Under the pieces are notes generated by a model. The model did not search any database and was not told the DNA's origin. It saw nothing but the letters and a program-made list of their open reading frames with translations. The position numbers were made by a program, and so were the translations under genes. Shown piece by piece: positions 7,798-15,533 of a stretch of DNA of 16,554 nt. Source of the DNA: UKL13-2 sp031370625 (GTDB lineage: Bacteria > Pseudomonadota > Gammaproteobacteria > Burkholderiales > Usitatibacteraceae); assembly GCA_031370625.1 (NCBI GenBank), contig JANMQR010000321.1:1-16554 (forward strand). Reading direction: 5' to 3'. Numbering within the stretch: position 1 is the first letter of the stretch; the number at the start of each line of letters is the position of its first letter.

Positions 7798-9276
7798 CTA
7801 GTTCGCGACGCGCAGGTTTTGCAGCTCTGCTGCGCGACGTTGTGCGACGTTGCGATCAAACTGCGCACCCGTTTTTACGGCTTGCACGAGCGATTTTTGG
7901 TAATAATCAAGTGCTAAACGCGGTTGATTAAGTTGGTCCAAGCTGACCGCGAGATTAAACAAGTAATCAGCGTTCGCTGCATCCAGGCGATACGCTTCAA
8001 AAAAAGCCTGTTGTGCCTCGGTCCAGCGGCGCTCGCCCGCATACAAATTTCCGAGCGCGAACTGCAGCGGGGCTGCATTAGGATCTTTCGAAATTAATGC
8101 TTTGAGCTGTGCTTCCAGCGCTTCCGGACGCACACCGCTGGCGCTTTCACTTACCGCTAAAAGCCCGGCAATAGCCATGCCATTACGCGGATCAAGCTCC
8201 AGCACGCGGCGATAGTGGCGCGCGGCCAAAGCGTTGTCGCCGCCACGCGCCGACGATGCTGCCAGCCCTAATTGCGCATCCAGATTAAGCGGCATCATCA
8301 GCACGACTTGTGAGTATAAATTTTTGGCTTGCGCGTAATCTCCTCGCGTCAGTGCGGCATACGCGGCGGTTAGTTCAGGTGAAACCTTTGGTGTTTCAAT
8401 TGACTGCGACAAGCGCAGCCGAACCGGTGCCTCACGGCCTGATGGCGACTGTTTCAAACTCTGCGCCAAACGTTCGCGCTCGGTGAGTTCACGCGGGTTA
8501 TTTGCTGAAGTAGGCAAACGCGTAATGGGGGTTGGTCGCGGCTGTGCTGCGTCTGGTAGCGGTGGCGGCAACAGCGGTGGCAGAGCTGGTTCGAGGACCG
8601 TTGCGGTTGCAGATGACGCAGTAGGTGGGACGGTTACCCCAATTTGACCCGTCGTGGGCGCGGCCGGCAAAGCGGCCACGTCCGGCACCGGCGATGCCCG
8701 GTTGGCGGTGGTTGAGGTGGAGATTGAAAGTGAGCGCGAAAGCTCTTGCCAGCCATACCATCCCGCCACGCCGACTGCGACAAAACCAACCGCAATTAGC
8801 GGTGCTAGCCAGGGCGAGCGCGACGGTCGCGATATGGGTAAAGGCACGTCAGCAGGCGATGATCTGCCCACCAAAACCGGTTTGGCAAGCCCACGGTTCA
8901 CCGGCAAGGCAGCAGGCGGCGCGGCTTCCTGCACAGCTTCGGCGGGGCCGAGCGTGCGCGGCGTGGGCACATGGGTACGCTTGAGATGTAGCGCCGCTTG
9001 TACCGGCACTGAGCCGTCAGGCGACGATGAAGGTAATGGTGATTTGGCCAGCGTGGAAGCTGGCATCTCACGCGACGGCACATCACCTTCACGATCTGTT
9101 AGTTCCAACTCGCGGCGTTCAGGACCGCTGTAAGACACTCGCTTTTCAGCGGTTCGCGTTGGCGTGTCCGGCGCGCTCGGCTGCGCGCTGCCAGAGGTGG
9201 AGATAAAGGCAGCCTCGTCGGACTTCGCCTTTTTTGCCTGCTCGGCGCGCTTTAACGCATCGAGCAACAGGCTCAT
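7798..9276 (-). CDS. mshN: MshN-like membrane-anchored TPR protein
   Basis: A 492-residue protein that begins MSLLLDALKRAEQAKK, a start typical of MshN and related secretion accessory proteins. Residues 20-150 are a disordered Pro/Ser/Ala-rich cytoplasmic stretch. One membrane helix lies at about 156-173 (WLAPLIAVGFVAVGVAGW). A second Pro/Ala/Thr-rich linker (190-262) spans periplasm, followed by a basic segment and tetratricopeptide-type helices from about 300 to 485, with patterns such as YAALTRGDYAQAKNLYSQVV, ALAARHYRRVLELDP and LALDYYQKSL. The TPR part would be a periplasmic binding platform, probably for the MshL secretin or pilus assembly partners. The start overlaps the mshL stop as ATGA and mshE begins 18 bases after its stop, so the three are expected to be made together. 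The family is recognised from the N-terminus, architecture and position. Confidence 0.85.
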   Translation of the reverse strand: MSLLLDALKRAEQAKKAKSDEAAFISTSGSAQPSAPDTPTRTAEKRVSYSGPERRELELTDREGDVPSREMPASTLAKSPLPSSSPDGSVPVQAALHLKRTHVPTPRTLGPAEAVQEAAPPAALPVNRGLAKPVLVGRSSPADVPLPISRPSRSPWLAPLIAVGFVAVGVAGWYGWQELSRSLSISTSTTANRASPVPDVAALPAAPTTGQIGVTVPPTASSATATVLEPALPPLLPPPLPDAAQPRPTPITRLPTSANNPRELTERERLAQSLKQSPSGREAPVRLRLSQSIETPKVSPELTAAYAALTRGDYAQAKNLYSQVVLMMPLNLDAQLGLAASSARGGDNALAARHYRRVLELDPRNGMAIAGLLAVSESASGVRPEALEAQLKALISKDPNAAPLQFALGNLYAGERRWTEAQQAFFEAYRLDAANADYLFNLAVSLDQLNQPRLALDYYQKSLVQAVKTGAQFDRNVAQRRAAELQNLRVAN

Positions 9277-11216
9277 GGTGTGGCCTTCGGCGCTGAATCA
9301 CCGTTCGCGCGATCAGCGGGGCTCGCGGGGTAGAGGCCGGGGATGAGCGGCTCCGCTTCTTTGAAAAATTTCGCGTCGGGCAGCAGTCGGCGGTAGGCGG
9401 CGAAATCAGTATCAACGCTCGCATCTTTAATCACAATAGGTCGCAGAAAAACCACCAGTTCGGTTTTTCTGCCGGTGTCATTGCGATAACTGACGGCATC
9501 ACCAATCAGCTTTAAACGGGAAAGTATCGGCAAGCCGTCGCGCTTTTCTTCGAAGCTATCCTGCATCAGGCCGCCCAAAACAGCGATTTGGCCGCTCGGA
9601 ATGCGGAGCACGGTCTCAAACTCGCGGGTCTGAATGACAGGGATTCTGTTTGGCACTGACAATGAAAGAATCGGATTCGGATCGGAAACAAACTCGACAA
9701 TTCGCGTAATGCTGGGGCGCACATTCAGCGTTACCACATCACCCTCGCTGATTTGCGGCGTGACGCTCATGATGAAGCCTTCGGGCACTACATTGGGCGT
9801 TGTGTTGTACGTCGGCTGAGTTGCGGGCACGCCGTTTGAAGCAAGCGTGCCTGGTGTGGCGGTGACGGTAAAGTAAACTTTGTTTTCGACGACCTTCATG
9901 ACCGCCGTTTGATTATTCAACGTGGTGATCCTAGGACTTGAAAGAACTTTGGTGTTCCCAAACTTATCGAGCAACTTTATTGAGGATTTGATCGCACCGC
10001 CCACGGCTGCACTCGGGTTGCTATATTGAATGTTAAAAAATGGTGCGGCAGACAGGTTTTGTCCGGTAAAACTCTGTGTAAACGAGTAGCCTAAACCTTG
10101 CAATCCAAGCGCTGACCAATCCACACCGGATTGATAGTTGTCATCGAGGGTGACTTCGACCACCGTCGCTTCGATAAGCACTTGCCGACTTGCGCTTCCC
10201 GTAACTTGGGCAATAAATTCCGCTACTTTTTCTTGTTGACGCGATGTTGCTCGTACTGAAATCGTCCCGGTTTCCGGATTCACAATCACCGAAGCCGCCT
10301 CGCGAAAGGTCAGCGTTTGCGTTGTTGATTGTGACTCCACTTGCGATTCCGCCACGCCCGGACCGGTGGTTTCGGTGCGGCTGCCGGTACGAGAATTACT
10401 TCGATTTGTTGCGGTGCGCTGCGCAGATGTCTGGCTGCGATTGGTTGCACTGACACCTTGCGATTGATCTTTCACGAACGTTTCCGAACTCCCTTCAGGC
10501 AACAATTTGTCGGTGTCGCGCAGCATGTCTTTGATGTTTTTTTCCAGACTTTCCCAGAAGCGATTCTTTGATGCGTTATCAATTCTGAGTTGCGTTGTGT
10601 TTTGACCGCCGCTGCTGTTCGTCGCTCCCGTTAATCCTGTGCTCGGGCCGACCACTTGTGTCTGCACGCCAATTGAAGCCGTTGAATCGCGCGTCATATT
10701 CACGTAATCCACACGATAAAGTTTGAGATATGGCGAATCTTTCATGACCACCAAATTCGGTCCATCCATTTCGTAGCGCATATCGACTTGCTTGGCGACG
10801 CGTGTCAGTATTTGTCGTAGCGTTTGATCGATCGCGTTTAAGGTCACGCGGCCTTCGATGCCGGGATGCACATCTATATTTACTTTCGTGTCGCGGCTGA
10901 TGGCGAATAACAAATCTTCGACCAACACATCTTTTACGGTAATGGAATAGCGCACTTCATCAATACGCGCTTGCGGCGGCGGTGGTAGCGGCACTTGGCG
11001 CACCGTTTGCGGCACATTGCTTTTGCTGGCTGCGTCAGGCTTGGCAGGATCGCGTGTTTCGGTCTTAAGATGCCCATCCACCCGTGCCACGGGAAGCGTG
11101 CCGCAGCCTGCTATCGCACCTATTGCGCACCCCAATATCACCGTGGATAGCGTGTGCATTGCCCGGCGACGCATCATGCTATCGCTGAATGCGACCGGTA
11201 AGATAAATTCAGTCAT
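9273..11216 (-). CDS. mshL: MshL, outer-membrane secretin lipoprotein
   Basis: A 647-residue secretin. A lipoprotein signal is seen: MMRRRAMHTLSTVILG followed by the lipobox IAGC with C38. If translation began at M14 or M15 (11177 or 11174) the signal would have the usual 23-24 residues; the annotated first ATG makes it longer, and no start has a clear ribosome site. Residues about 86-160 form an STN/secretin-N type domain (VRYSITVKDVLVEDLL). A long Ser/Thr/Arg/Asn/Gln-rich insert (about 195-300) is disordered and is a known habit of MshL-type proteins. The secretin core runs from about 345 to 597: VLIEATVVEVTL, KVLSSPRITTLNNQTAVMKV, LRIPSGQIAVLGGLM, and LPILSRLKLIGDA before VVFLRPIVI. It forms the multimeric outer-membrane pore through which the pilus leaves. 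It ends in ATGA overlap with mshN. Confidence 0.93.
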   Translation of the reverse strand: MTEFILPVAFSDSMMRRRAMHTLSTVILGCAIGAIAGCGTLPVARVDGHLKTETRDPAKPDAASKSNVPQTVRQVPLPPPPQARIDEVRYSITVKDVLVEDLLFAISRDTKVNIDVHPGIEGRVTLNAIDQTLRQILTRVAKQVDMRYEMDGPNLVVMKDSPYLKLYRVDYVNMTRDSTASIGVQTQVVGPSTGLTGATNSSGGQNTTQLRIDNASKNRFWESLEKNIKDMLRDTDKLLPEGSSETFVKDQSQGVSATNRSQTSAQRTATNRSNSRTGSRTETTGPGVAESQVESQSTTQTLTFREAASVIVNPETGTISVRATSRQQEKVAEFIAQVTGSASRQVLIEATVVEVTLDDNYQSGVDWSALGLQGLGYSFTQSFTGQNLSAAPFFNIQYSNPSAAVGGAIKSSIKLLDKFGNTKVLSSPRITTLNNQTAVMKVVENKVYFTVTATPGTLASNGVPATQPTYNTTPNVVPEGFIMSVTPQISEGDVVTLNVRPSITRIVEFVSDPNPILSLSVPNRIPVIQTREFETVLRIPSGQIAVLGGLMQDSFEEKRDGLPILSRLKLIGDAVSYRNDTGRKTELVVFLRPIVIKDASVDTDFAAYRRLLPDAKFFKEAEPLIPGLYPASPADRANGDSAPKATP

Positions 11217-11249
11217 GTTGCGTCATAAGTGTTGCCTCGCGGTGGGTTG

Positions 11250-11394
11250 AAACGCACATGGAAGCGCACAAATTGTTTGGCGGCGGTTTTATATTTGGTC
11301 GAGCGCTTCGTGCATTCTGATTATGTAATAAAAGCAACGACTTGGCGAAGGTTTTGAAAATTTGCGGTGATTGCTGAAATGAAGCGCTTGCCGT
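11250..11394 (-). promoter_or_regulatory. Possible internal promoter region upstream of mshL
   Basis: This is most of the 178-bp gap between mshM and mshL, the only sizeable gap in the minus-strand gene set. On the minus strand an A+T-rich stretch contains CATAAT (about 11326-11321), a possible -10, with only a poor -35 (TTCGCC about 18 bases upstream). A 6-bp AGCGCT palindrome lies at about 11302-11307. I saw no -24/-12 sigma-54 site and no strong terminator. The gap could hold a promoter for mshL onward, but the support is weak. Confidence 0.25.
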
Positions 11395-12864
11395 CTACAA
11401 TTTTGATGTGTTCATAACGGGTCGCAAATCATCTCGAATCGATTTTATCGAGCGGACGTACGGGCTATACGGCCTCAGCGCAACGGAAAGTTTTGCCAGC
11501 GCATCAGTGGCCTCGCCACGATTCGCAAATGGGCCAAACAGCACGCTCACGCGCGGATTCACGGCACTTCCCGCAGGAGCGACCATGATGCGGTCGGAAC
11601 TCAATTCACGGCTGGCCGCACGCAGGAAATTCTCAATGCCCGCCGATTCGCGCGGATCTGCCGTCATCAACTGGATGGCTGAATGGCTCTCTGGCAAAGC
11701 ATTCAAGCGCGAAACATCAGCGTTCATGCGGTTTTCCAGCCAGCTTTGCCCTGAAACGACCGCCGATGCTGGGGTTTTAATTTCCATTTTCGCCGGTGCG
11801 AGCGTGGGCGCTGGCGGCAGCAAAGGCGCCACCGAAGCGCTCGGCAACGATGCACTGGGCAACGCAGCACTCGGCAACGATGCAGCGGCGGGCATGATTG
11901 GCGATGGCATCACGGTCGGCGCGGTCATGCGACCGAGCGTAAAGCCCAGCAACAATCCCGCGAATACGCCGGCCGTTGCAAAAAAAACGCGTCGGCGCGC
12001 TTCCGTGTTTTTTTCGTCACGCACTTTTGCCAACTCATTCACTGGCCGTGGCAACACAATTTGCGTGTCGGTCACCGCCGCGCGCACGTGATCCTCAGTG
12101 ATCATGTGCGTCCCCGCTGCGTATGCCGCAAGCAAGGTTTTATCCGCGTAAATATTGATGCGTCGGGTGAGCCCTTCAGACGCTTCAGCAATCAGCCTCA
12201 GTGGTTCTTCACCGAATAAATCCGGCCCCTTGTAGCCCGCCGCGCGCAGCCGAAAATTAACGTAGTCCTTGATGTCGTTGGGCGGCATGGGCTTTAACGC
12301 AAAGCTGTGGGTAATGCGCTCCTTCAATTGGCGCATATGCGGCAACGACAAATGCTCATCGAGTTCTGGCTGACCAAACAACACAATCTGCATCAGCTTG
12401 TCGTGACTGGTTTCAAGATTCGACAGCAAACGAATTTCTTCCAGCGTTTCCAGCGGCATCGCGTGTGCTTCATCAATTAACGCGACCACTTGCCGACCTT
12501 CGGCATGAATCGCGATCAGCTTGTCTTGCAGCGCGCGCACCAGTTTGGTGGTGCTCACGCCCTGCGTTTCAAGGCCCAGATCGCCCGTGATTACGGCCAA
12601 CATTTCATCGCGCGACAACGATGGCACCGCCAGATAAATGGTCTCAACCGTTGGCGGCAGACGCTCCATCAACACACGGCACAACATGGTTTTGCCCGCG
12701 CCGACTTCACCGGTGACTTTCACCATACCTTCGCCGCTGGTGATCGCGTAAATCAGGCCTTCAAGGGTTTCGCCGCGGTTGGCACCGGCGAAAAAAAACT
12801 CCGTGTGAGGCGTGATTTTGAACGGCGCTTCGTTCAGACCGAAATGTTCAAGGTACATATTCAT
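11395..12864 (-). CDS. mshM: MshM, ExeA-like AAA ATPase
   Basis: A 489-residue protein of the ExeA/GspA-type AAA family. The start MNMYLEHFGLNEAPFKITPH is diagnostic; M3 is an equally good start because most relatives begin at MYLEHFGL. Walker A is GEVGAGKT (52-59), Walker B VVALIDEAH (126-134), and a sensor region follows with FGQPELDEHL (163-172) and a GLTRRINIYADKTLLAAY segment. A membrane helix lies at about 292-311. After it comes an Ala/Ser/Pro linker containing the 5-residue repeat LPSA(S/A), then a domain at about 395-485 (VSVLFGPFANRGEATDALAKL) that resembles a SPOR-type peptidoglycan-binding fold. ExeA-type proteins use ATP hydrolysis and peptidoglycan contact to help secretins assemble through the cell wall, so this protein probably prepares a site for MshL. 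It starts 30 bases after the regulator stop. Confidence 0.88.
   Translation of the reverse strand: MNMYLEHFGLNEAPFKITPHTEFFFAGANRGETLEGLIYAITSGEGMVKVTGEVGAGKTMLCRVLMERLPPTVETIYLAVPSLSRDEMLAVITGDLGLETQGVSTTKLVRALQDKLIAIHAEGRQVVALIDEAHAMPLETLEEIRLLSNLETSHDKLMQIVLFGQPELDEHLSLPHMRQLKERITHSFALKPMPPNDIKDYVNFRLRAAGYKGPDLFGEEPLRLIAEASEGLTRRINIYADKTLLAAYAAGTHMITEDHVRAAVTDTQIVLPRPVNELAKVRDEKNTEARRRVFFATAGVFAGLLLGFTLGRMTAPTVMPSPIMPAAASLPSAALPSASLPSASVAPLLPPAPTLAPAKMEIKTPASAVVSGQSWLENRMNADVSRLNALPESHSAIQLMTADPRESAGIENFLRAASRELSSDRIMVAPAGSAVNPRVSVLFGPFANRGEATDALAKLSVALRPYSPYVRSIKSIRDDLRPVMNTSKL
11840..11884. repeat. Three tandem 15-bp repeats inside mshM
   Basis: Three adjacent 15-base units follow the pattern CT(C/G)GGCAACG(A/C)(T/A)GCA; the first and third are identical and the middle one differs at a few bases. 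A weaker fourth copy may precede them at 11825-11839. On the coding strand they encode the LPSAS/LPSAA repeats in the periplasmic linker of MshM. Copy number may vary between strains because of slippage without changing the frame. Confidence 0.8.
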
Positions 12865-12894
12865 GGTGCGAAGTCTAGCATTTGAGCGCCACGG

Positions 12895-14349
12895 CTAACG
12901 CTGCGGCTGACCCGGCCGCAAGACCTCAAGGCGACTGTAAAGCGTCGAACGGGACAGCCCCAGCAGCTTGGCTGCCTGCGTCATGTTTCCTTGCGACAAG
13001 GTGATCGCTGCGTCGATATATTGCAGCTCAAGTTGCGCAAGTTTCTCGTCAAGACTAAACGCGGCAAAATCGGCCACCGCGGATTCAATATCGGCGCGCG
13101 GGTTGAATACTTGCACGTTACTCGATTGCCCGCCCCCGCCACCCCCCCCGCTGGGCGCATCAAACTCCTGAGCCAGCTCATCTTCGCCGACCACATAGCC
13201 TGAATATTTCGCGGTGAGCCGGATTACAATATTTTTCAGCTCGCGAACGTTGCCGGGAAAGTCATAGGCCAGCCATGCGGCGCGCGCGCGATCATCCAGT
13301 GCGAAACGTTCGGTCTGTGCGCCGCTGGACGCCGCAGAATTTTGCGAACTAAATAGCGCCCGGTAGTGCATCATCAACTTCATTTTGTCATCGCCCAACA
13401 TGCGTAGCGGCGGCACTTGAATGGCAAACACCGACAAGCGATGGAAAAGGTCGGCGCGAAATCGGCCTGCTTTGACTTCAGCTTTGAGATCGCGATTGGT
13501 TGCGGTGAGCACGCGCGCTTTCGATTTGCGCGTTTGGGTTTCGCCAACGCGCTGGAATTCACCATTTTCCAGGACACGCAAAAGTTTCGGCTGAAGCTCA
13601 ATCGGCAATTCGCCAATTTCATCTAAAAATAACGTGCCTTCGCCCGCGTCCTCAAAATAGCCGGCCGTCGTACTTGCGGCTCCGGTAAAAGCACCCTTCG
13701 CATAGCCGAACAAGGTCGGCTCAACTAAATTTGCTGAAATCGCCGCACAATTCAGCGCAAAAAATGGCTGTCTGGATCGCGCGCTCAAATGATGTAGCGC
13801 CGCTGCCACGCGCTCTTTGCCACTGCCCGATTCACCTTCGATCAGGGTGGGATACATCGACGCCGCATAGGTGTCGATTTCGGCACGCAATTTTTGCATC
13901 GGTACGCTATCGCCAATCAGATCATGCTGTTGCGATTTGTGCTGCACACTGCTTTCATCGCGTTGACCTTTCAGCGCGGCCAGCAGTTGCCGTTTCAAAT
14001 GGCCTGGATCGCAGGGCTTGGGCACCAATTCGGTCGCACCGAGCGCACGCGCCCGACGCCCGTTCGCCGCCTCATTTTGTCCGGTGAGAACCAACACGCG
14101 AATTTCTGGGGAAAACGCCAGTAAATCGCCCACCAAGCGAAATCCCTCAGTCGGCAAATTGGGTATTGGTGGCAGGCCCAAATCGATTAACGCCAAGGTC
14201 GGTAAAAACTGCCCACTTTTGAGGAGTTTCATCGCCGCTGCGCGCGAATCCGCCACCGCAACCTCAAAGTCGGGTTCCAGTGCGAACGACAATGACTCGC
14301 CAATAAGCGGGTCGTCGTCAACAATCAATAATGGTGGTTTGGCGTGCAC
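12895..14349 (-). CDS. NtrC-class sigma-54-dependent response regulator
   Basis: A 484-residue response regulator. The receiver domain (about 6-127) has the acidic pair D11-D12, phosphorylation site D56 in LALIDLGLP, and K111 in PKPCD. Its loop after D56 is extended (PPIPNLPTEG), as I recall from PrsR-type regulators of the PEP-CTERM system. The AAA+ domain (about 143-385) has Walker A GESGSGKE (172-179), the sigma-54 contact GAFTGA (219-224), Walker B LFLDEIGE (240-247) and arginines near 298-304. A linker holds seven glycines (401-407). The C-terminal Fis-type helix-turn-helix is at about 453-474 (GNMTQAAKLLGLSRSTLYSRL). The start is GTG; the frame has no other start back to an upstream TGA. 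It is first in the minus-strand gene set and 30 bases from mshM, so it may control the pilus genes. No partner kinase is in the window. Confidence 0.9.
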   Translation of the reverse strand: MHAKPPLLIVDDDPLIGESLSFALEPDFEVAVADSRAAAMKLLKSGQFLPTLALIDLGLPPIPNLPTEGFRLVGDLLAFSPEIRVLVLTGQNEAANGRRARALGATELVPKPCDPGHLKRQLLAALKGQRDESSVQHKSQQHDLIGDSVPMQKLRAEIDTYAASMYPTLIEGESGSGKERVAAALHHLSARSRQPFFALNCAAISANLVEPTLFGYAKGAFTGAASTTAGYFEDAGEGTLFLDEIGELPIELQPKLLRVLENGEFQRVGETQTRKSKARVLTATNRDLKAEVKAGRFRADLFHRLSVFAIQVPPLRMLGDDKMKLMMHYRALFSSQNSAASSGAQTERFALDDRARAAWLAYDFPGNVRELKNIVIRLTAKYSGYVVGEDELAQEFDAPSGGGGGGGQSSNVQVFNPRADIESAVADFAAFSLDEKLAQLELQYIDAAITLSQGNMTQAAKLLGLSRSTLYSRLEVLRPGQPQR

Positions 14350-14418
14350 GTAGTTTTTGCAATCGGGGTTGAAGTGAAGAGCGTGCGCTGAAGTTCATTG
14401 GCAACGCTCGGACTCACG

Positions 14419-14424
14419 ATTATA
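14419..14424 (-). promoter_or_regulatory. Candidate sigma-70 -10 box for the response regulator gene
   Basis: The minus strand reads TATAAT, a perfect -10 hexamer, about 70 bases before the GTG start at 14349. The -35 region at 16-18 bases upstream (AGAGAA/GAGAAC) is poor, so the promoter may need an activator. It would transcribe the regulator and probably mshM. Confidence 0.4.
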
Positions 14425-14555
14425 GGCAGATCGCTTGAACGTTCTCTCACCGGTTCGCTCCAATCATGCTTACCGGGATTCGCGCTATTCACTGACATCA
14501 TGCGAGGTATGACTGAAGGCCTTAAGCCCTCCCTAATAAACCGACAACAGCACAA

Positions 14556-14564
14556 TGTTAGAAT
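14556..14564 (+). promoter_or_regulatory. Candidate extended -10 promoter for the mla operon
   Basis: The plus strand reads TGTTAGAAT, which fits an extended -10 (TG, one base, then TAGAAT). No good -35 is seen 16-18 bases upstream, which extended -10 promoters can tolerate. Transcription would begin near 14571, leaving an untranslated leader of roughly 90 bases before mlaF. Confidence 0.4.
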
Positions 14565-14663
14565 ATGGCACAACAATCACGTACGACAATCGCAAGCAGT
14601 GGCAGCGAAGCTGGAAACGCACTAGCTTAATAATCTGCCACAGAGCTCTATTAACGACATCCC

Positions 14664-15506
14664 ATGCCCGACACCAATTCACTCACCCCATTGGTTGAGA
14701 TCGACAAAGTCGACTTTTCTTATGGCAAGCGCGCAATCTTGAAGGGCATCAGCTTGTCTGTGCCGCAAGGTAAGGTCGTCGCCATTATGGGCGGCTCTGG
14801 CTGCGGCAAAACGACGTTGCTACGCTTAATCGGCGGCCAGCTGATCGCATCCAGCGGCGCCGTACGGGTGGGCGGGCAGGACGTAAGCCAGCTTGATCGT
14901 GATGGGTTATACGAGATGCGCCGCAAAATGGGCATGTTGTTTCAATTCGGTGCGTTGTTTACCGATATGTCCGTATTTGAAAACATTGCCTTTCAGCTTC
15001 GCGAGCACACCGATTTGCCCGAAGAAATGATCCGCGATCTGGTGTTGATGAAACTAAACGCGGTCGGCCTGCGCGGAACAGCAAAACTATTTCCGTCCGA
15101 GCTTTCCGGCGGCATGGCGCGGCGCGTGGCGCTGGCGCGCGCGGTCGCCCTCGACCCGATGCTCATCATGTACGACGAGCCGTTTGCCGGTCTTGATCCG
15201 ATTTCGCTTTCGGTGGTGGGGCAGACTATCCGCAAGCTCAATGATGCGCTCGGTGGTACCTCGATTGTGGTGACGCACGACGTGATGGAATCGTTGCAGA
15301 TTGTGGATTATCTGTACTTCATTTCGGATGGGCGTATTGTCGGCCAGGGCACGCCCGACGAAATCCGCGCATCCACTGAGCCTTATGTGAAGCAGTTTGT
15401 TCACTCCGAAATGGATGGCCCGGTGCCGTTCCACTACCCGGCCAAACCGTATGCTGAAGAAATGGGTCTTGCCGCCACACCGTCGACCCAATCTGGCACA
15501 CGTTAA
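14664..15506 (+). CDS. mlaF: MlaF, phospholipid transport ABC ATPase
   Basis: A 280-residue ABC ATPase. Walker A is GGSGCGKT (43-50), the Q-loop region FQFGALF is at 93-99, the signature LSGGM at 147-151, Walker B LIMYDEP with E172 as the catalytic base, and the switch histidine H205 in VVTHD. The FQFGALFTDMSVFENIAF segment and the SGGMARR variant of the signature are typical of MlaF (older name YrbF/Ttg2A). The C-terminus continues past the nucleotide-binding domain with FHYPAKPYAEEMGL, as in betaproteobacterial homologues. MlaF powers the inner-membrane MlaFEDB complex that moves phospholipids between the inner membrane and the periplasmic carrier MlaC to keep the outer membrane asymmetric. 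It is the first gene of the plus-strand operon; mlaE follows after 27 bases. No strong ribosome site is seen before the ATG. Confidence 0.95.
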   Translation: MPDTNSLTPLVEIDKVDFSYGKRAILKGISLSVPQGKVVAIMGGSGCGKTTLLRLIGGQLIASSGAVRVGGQDVSQLDRDGLYEMRRKMGMLFQFGALFTDMSVFENIAFQLREHTDLPEEMIRDLVLMKLNAVGLRGTAKLFPSELSGGMARRVALARAVALDPMLIMYDEPFAGLDPISLSVVGQTIRKLNDALGGTSIVVTHDVMESLQIVDYLYFISDGRIVGQGTPDEIRASTEPYVKQFVHSEMDGPVPFHYPAKPYAEEMGLAATPSTQSGTR

Positions 15507-15533
15507 AGCCATGAATTACAACCTAGACAGAAT

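Larger units (their letters stand above)
14350..14663. other. Divergent intergenic region between the regulator and mlaF
   Basis: This 314-bp stretch separates the minus-strand regulator/msh genes from the plus-strand mla operon. I see no gene of convincing composition. It contains candidate promoters for both directions (listed separately), an 8-bp palindrome AAGGCCTT at about 14516-14523 within a larger imperfect dyad, and AGAGCTCT at 14642-14649 shortly before mlaF. No RNA gene, riboswitch or terminator was recognised. Confidence 0.6.

Noticed and set aside
11408..12091. Long plus-strand frame of 227 codons antisense to mshM
   Set aside because: Composition mirrors the Ala/Ser-rich opposite strand, no motif, and mshM is a clear gene.
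14325..14576. Minus-strand open frame of 83 codons upstream of and overlapping the response regulator start
   Set aside because: Cysteine-rich, no recognisable motif, overlaps the regulator coding start in another frame and the promoter region; looks like chance.
14566..14581. TGGCAC that could be the -24 part of a sigma-54 promoter
   Set aside because: The -12 part reads TCAC instead of TTGC at the required distance, so the essential GC is missing.
14398..14625. Plus-strand open frame of 75 codons in the divergent intergenic region
   Set aside because: No family resemblance, no ribosome site and it covers the candidate promoters in both directions.
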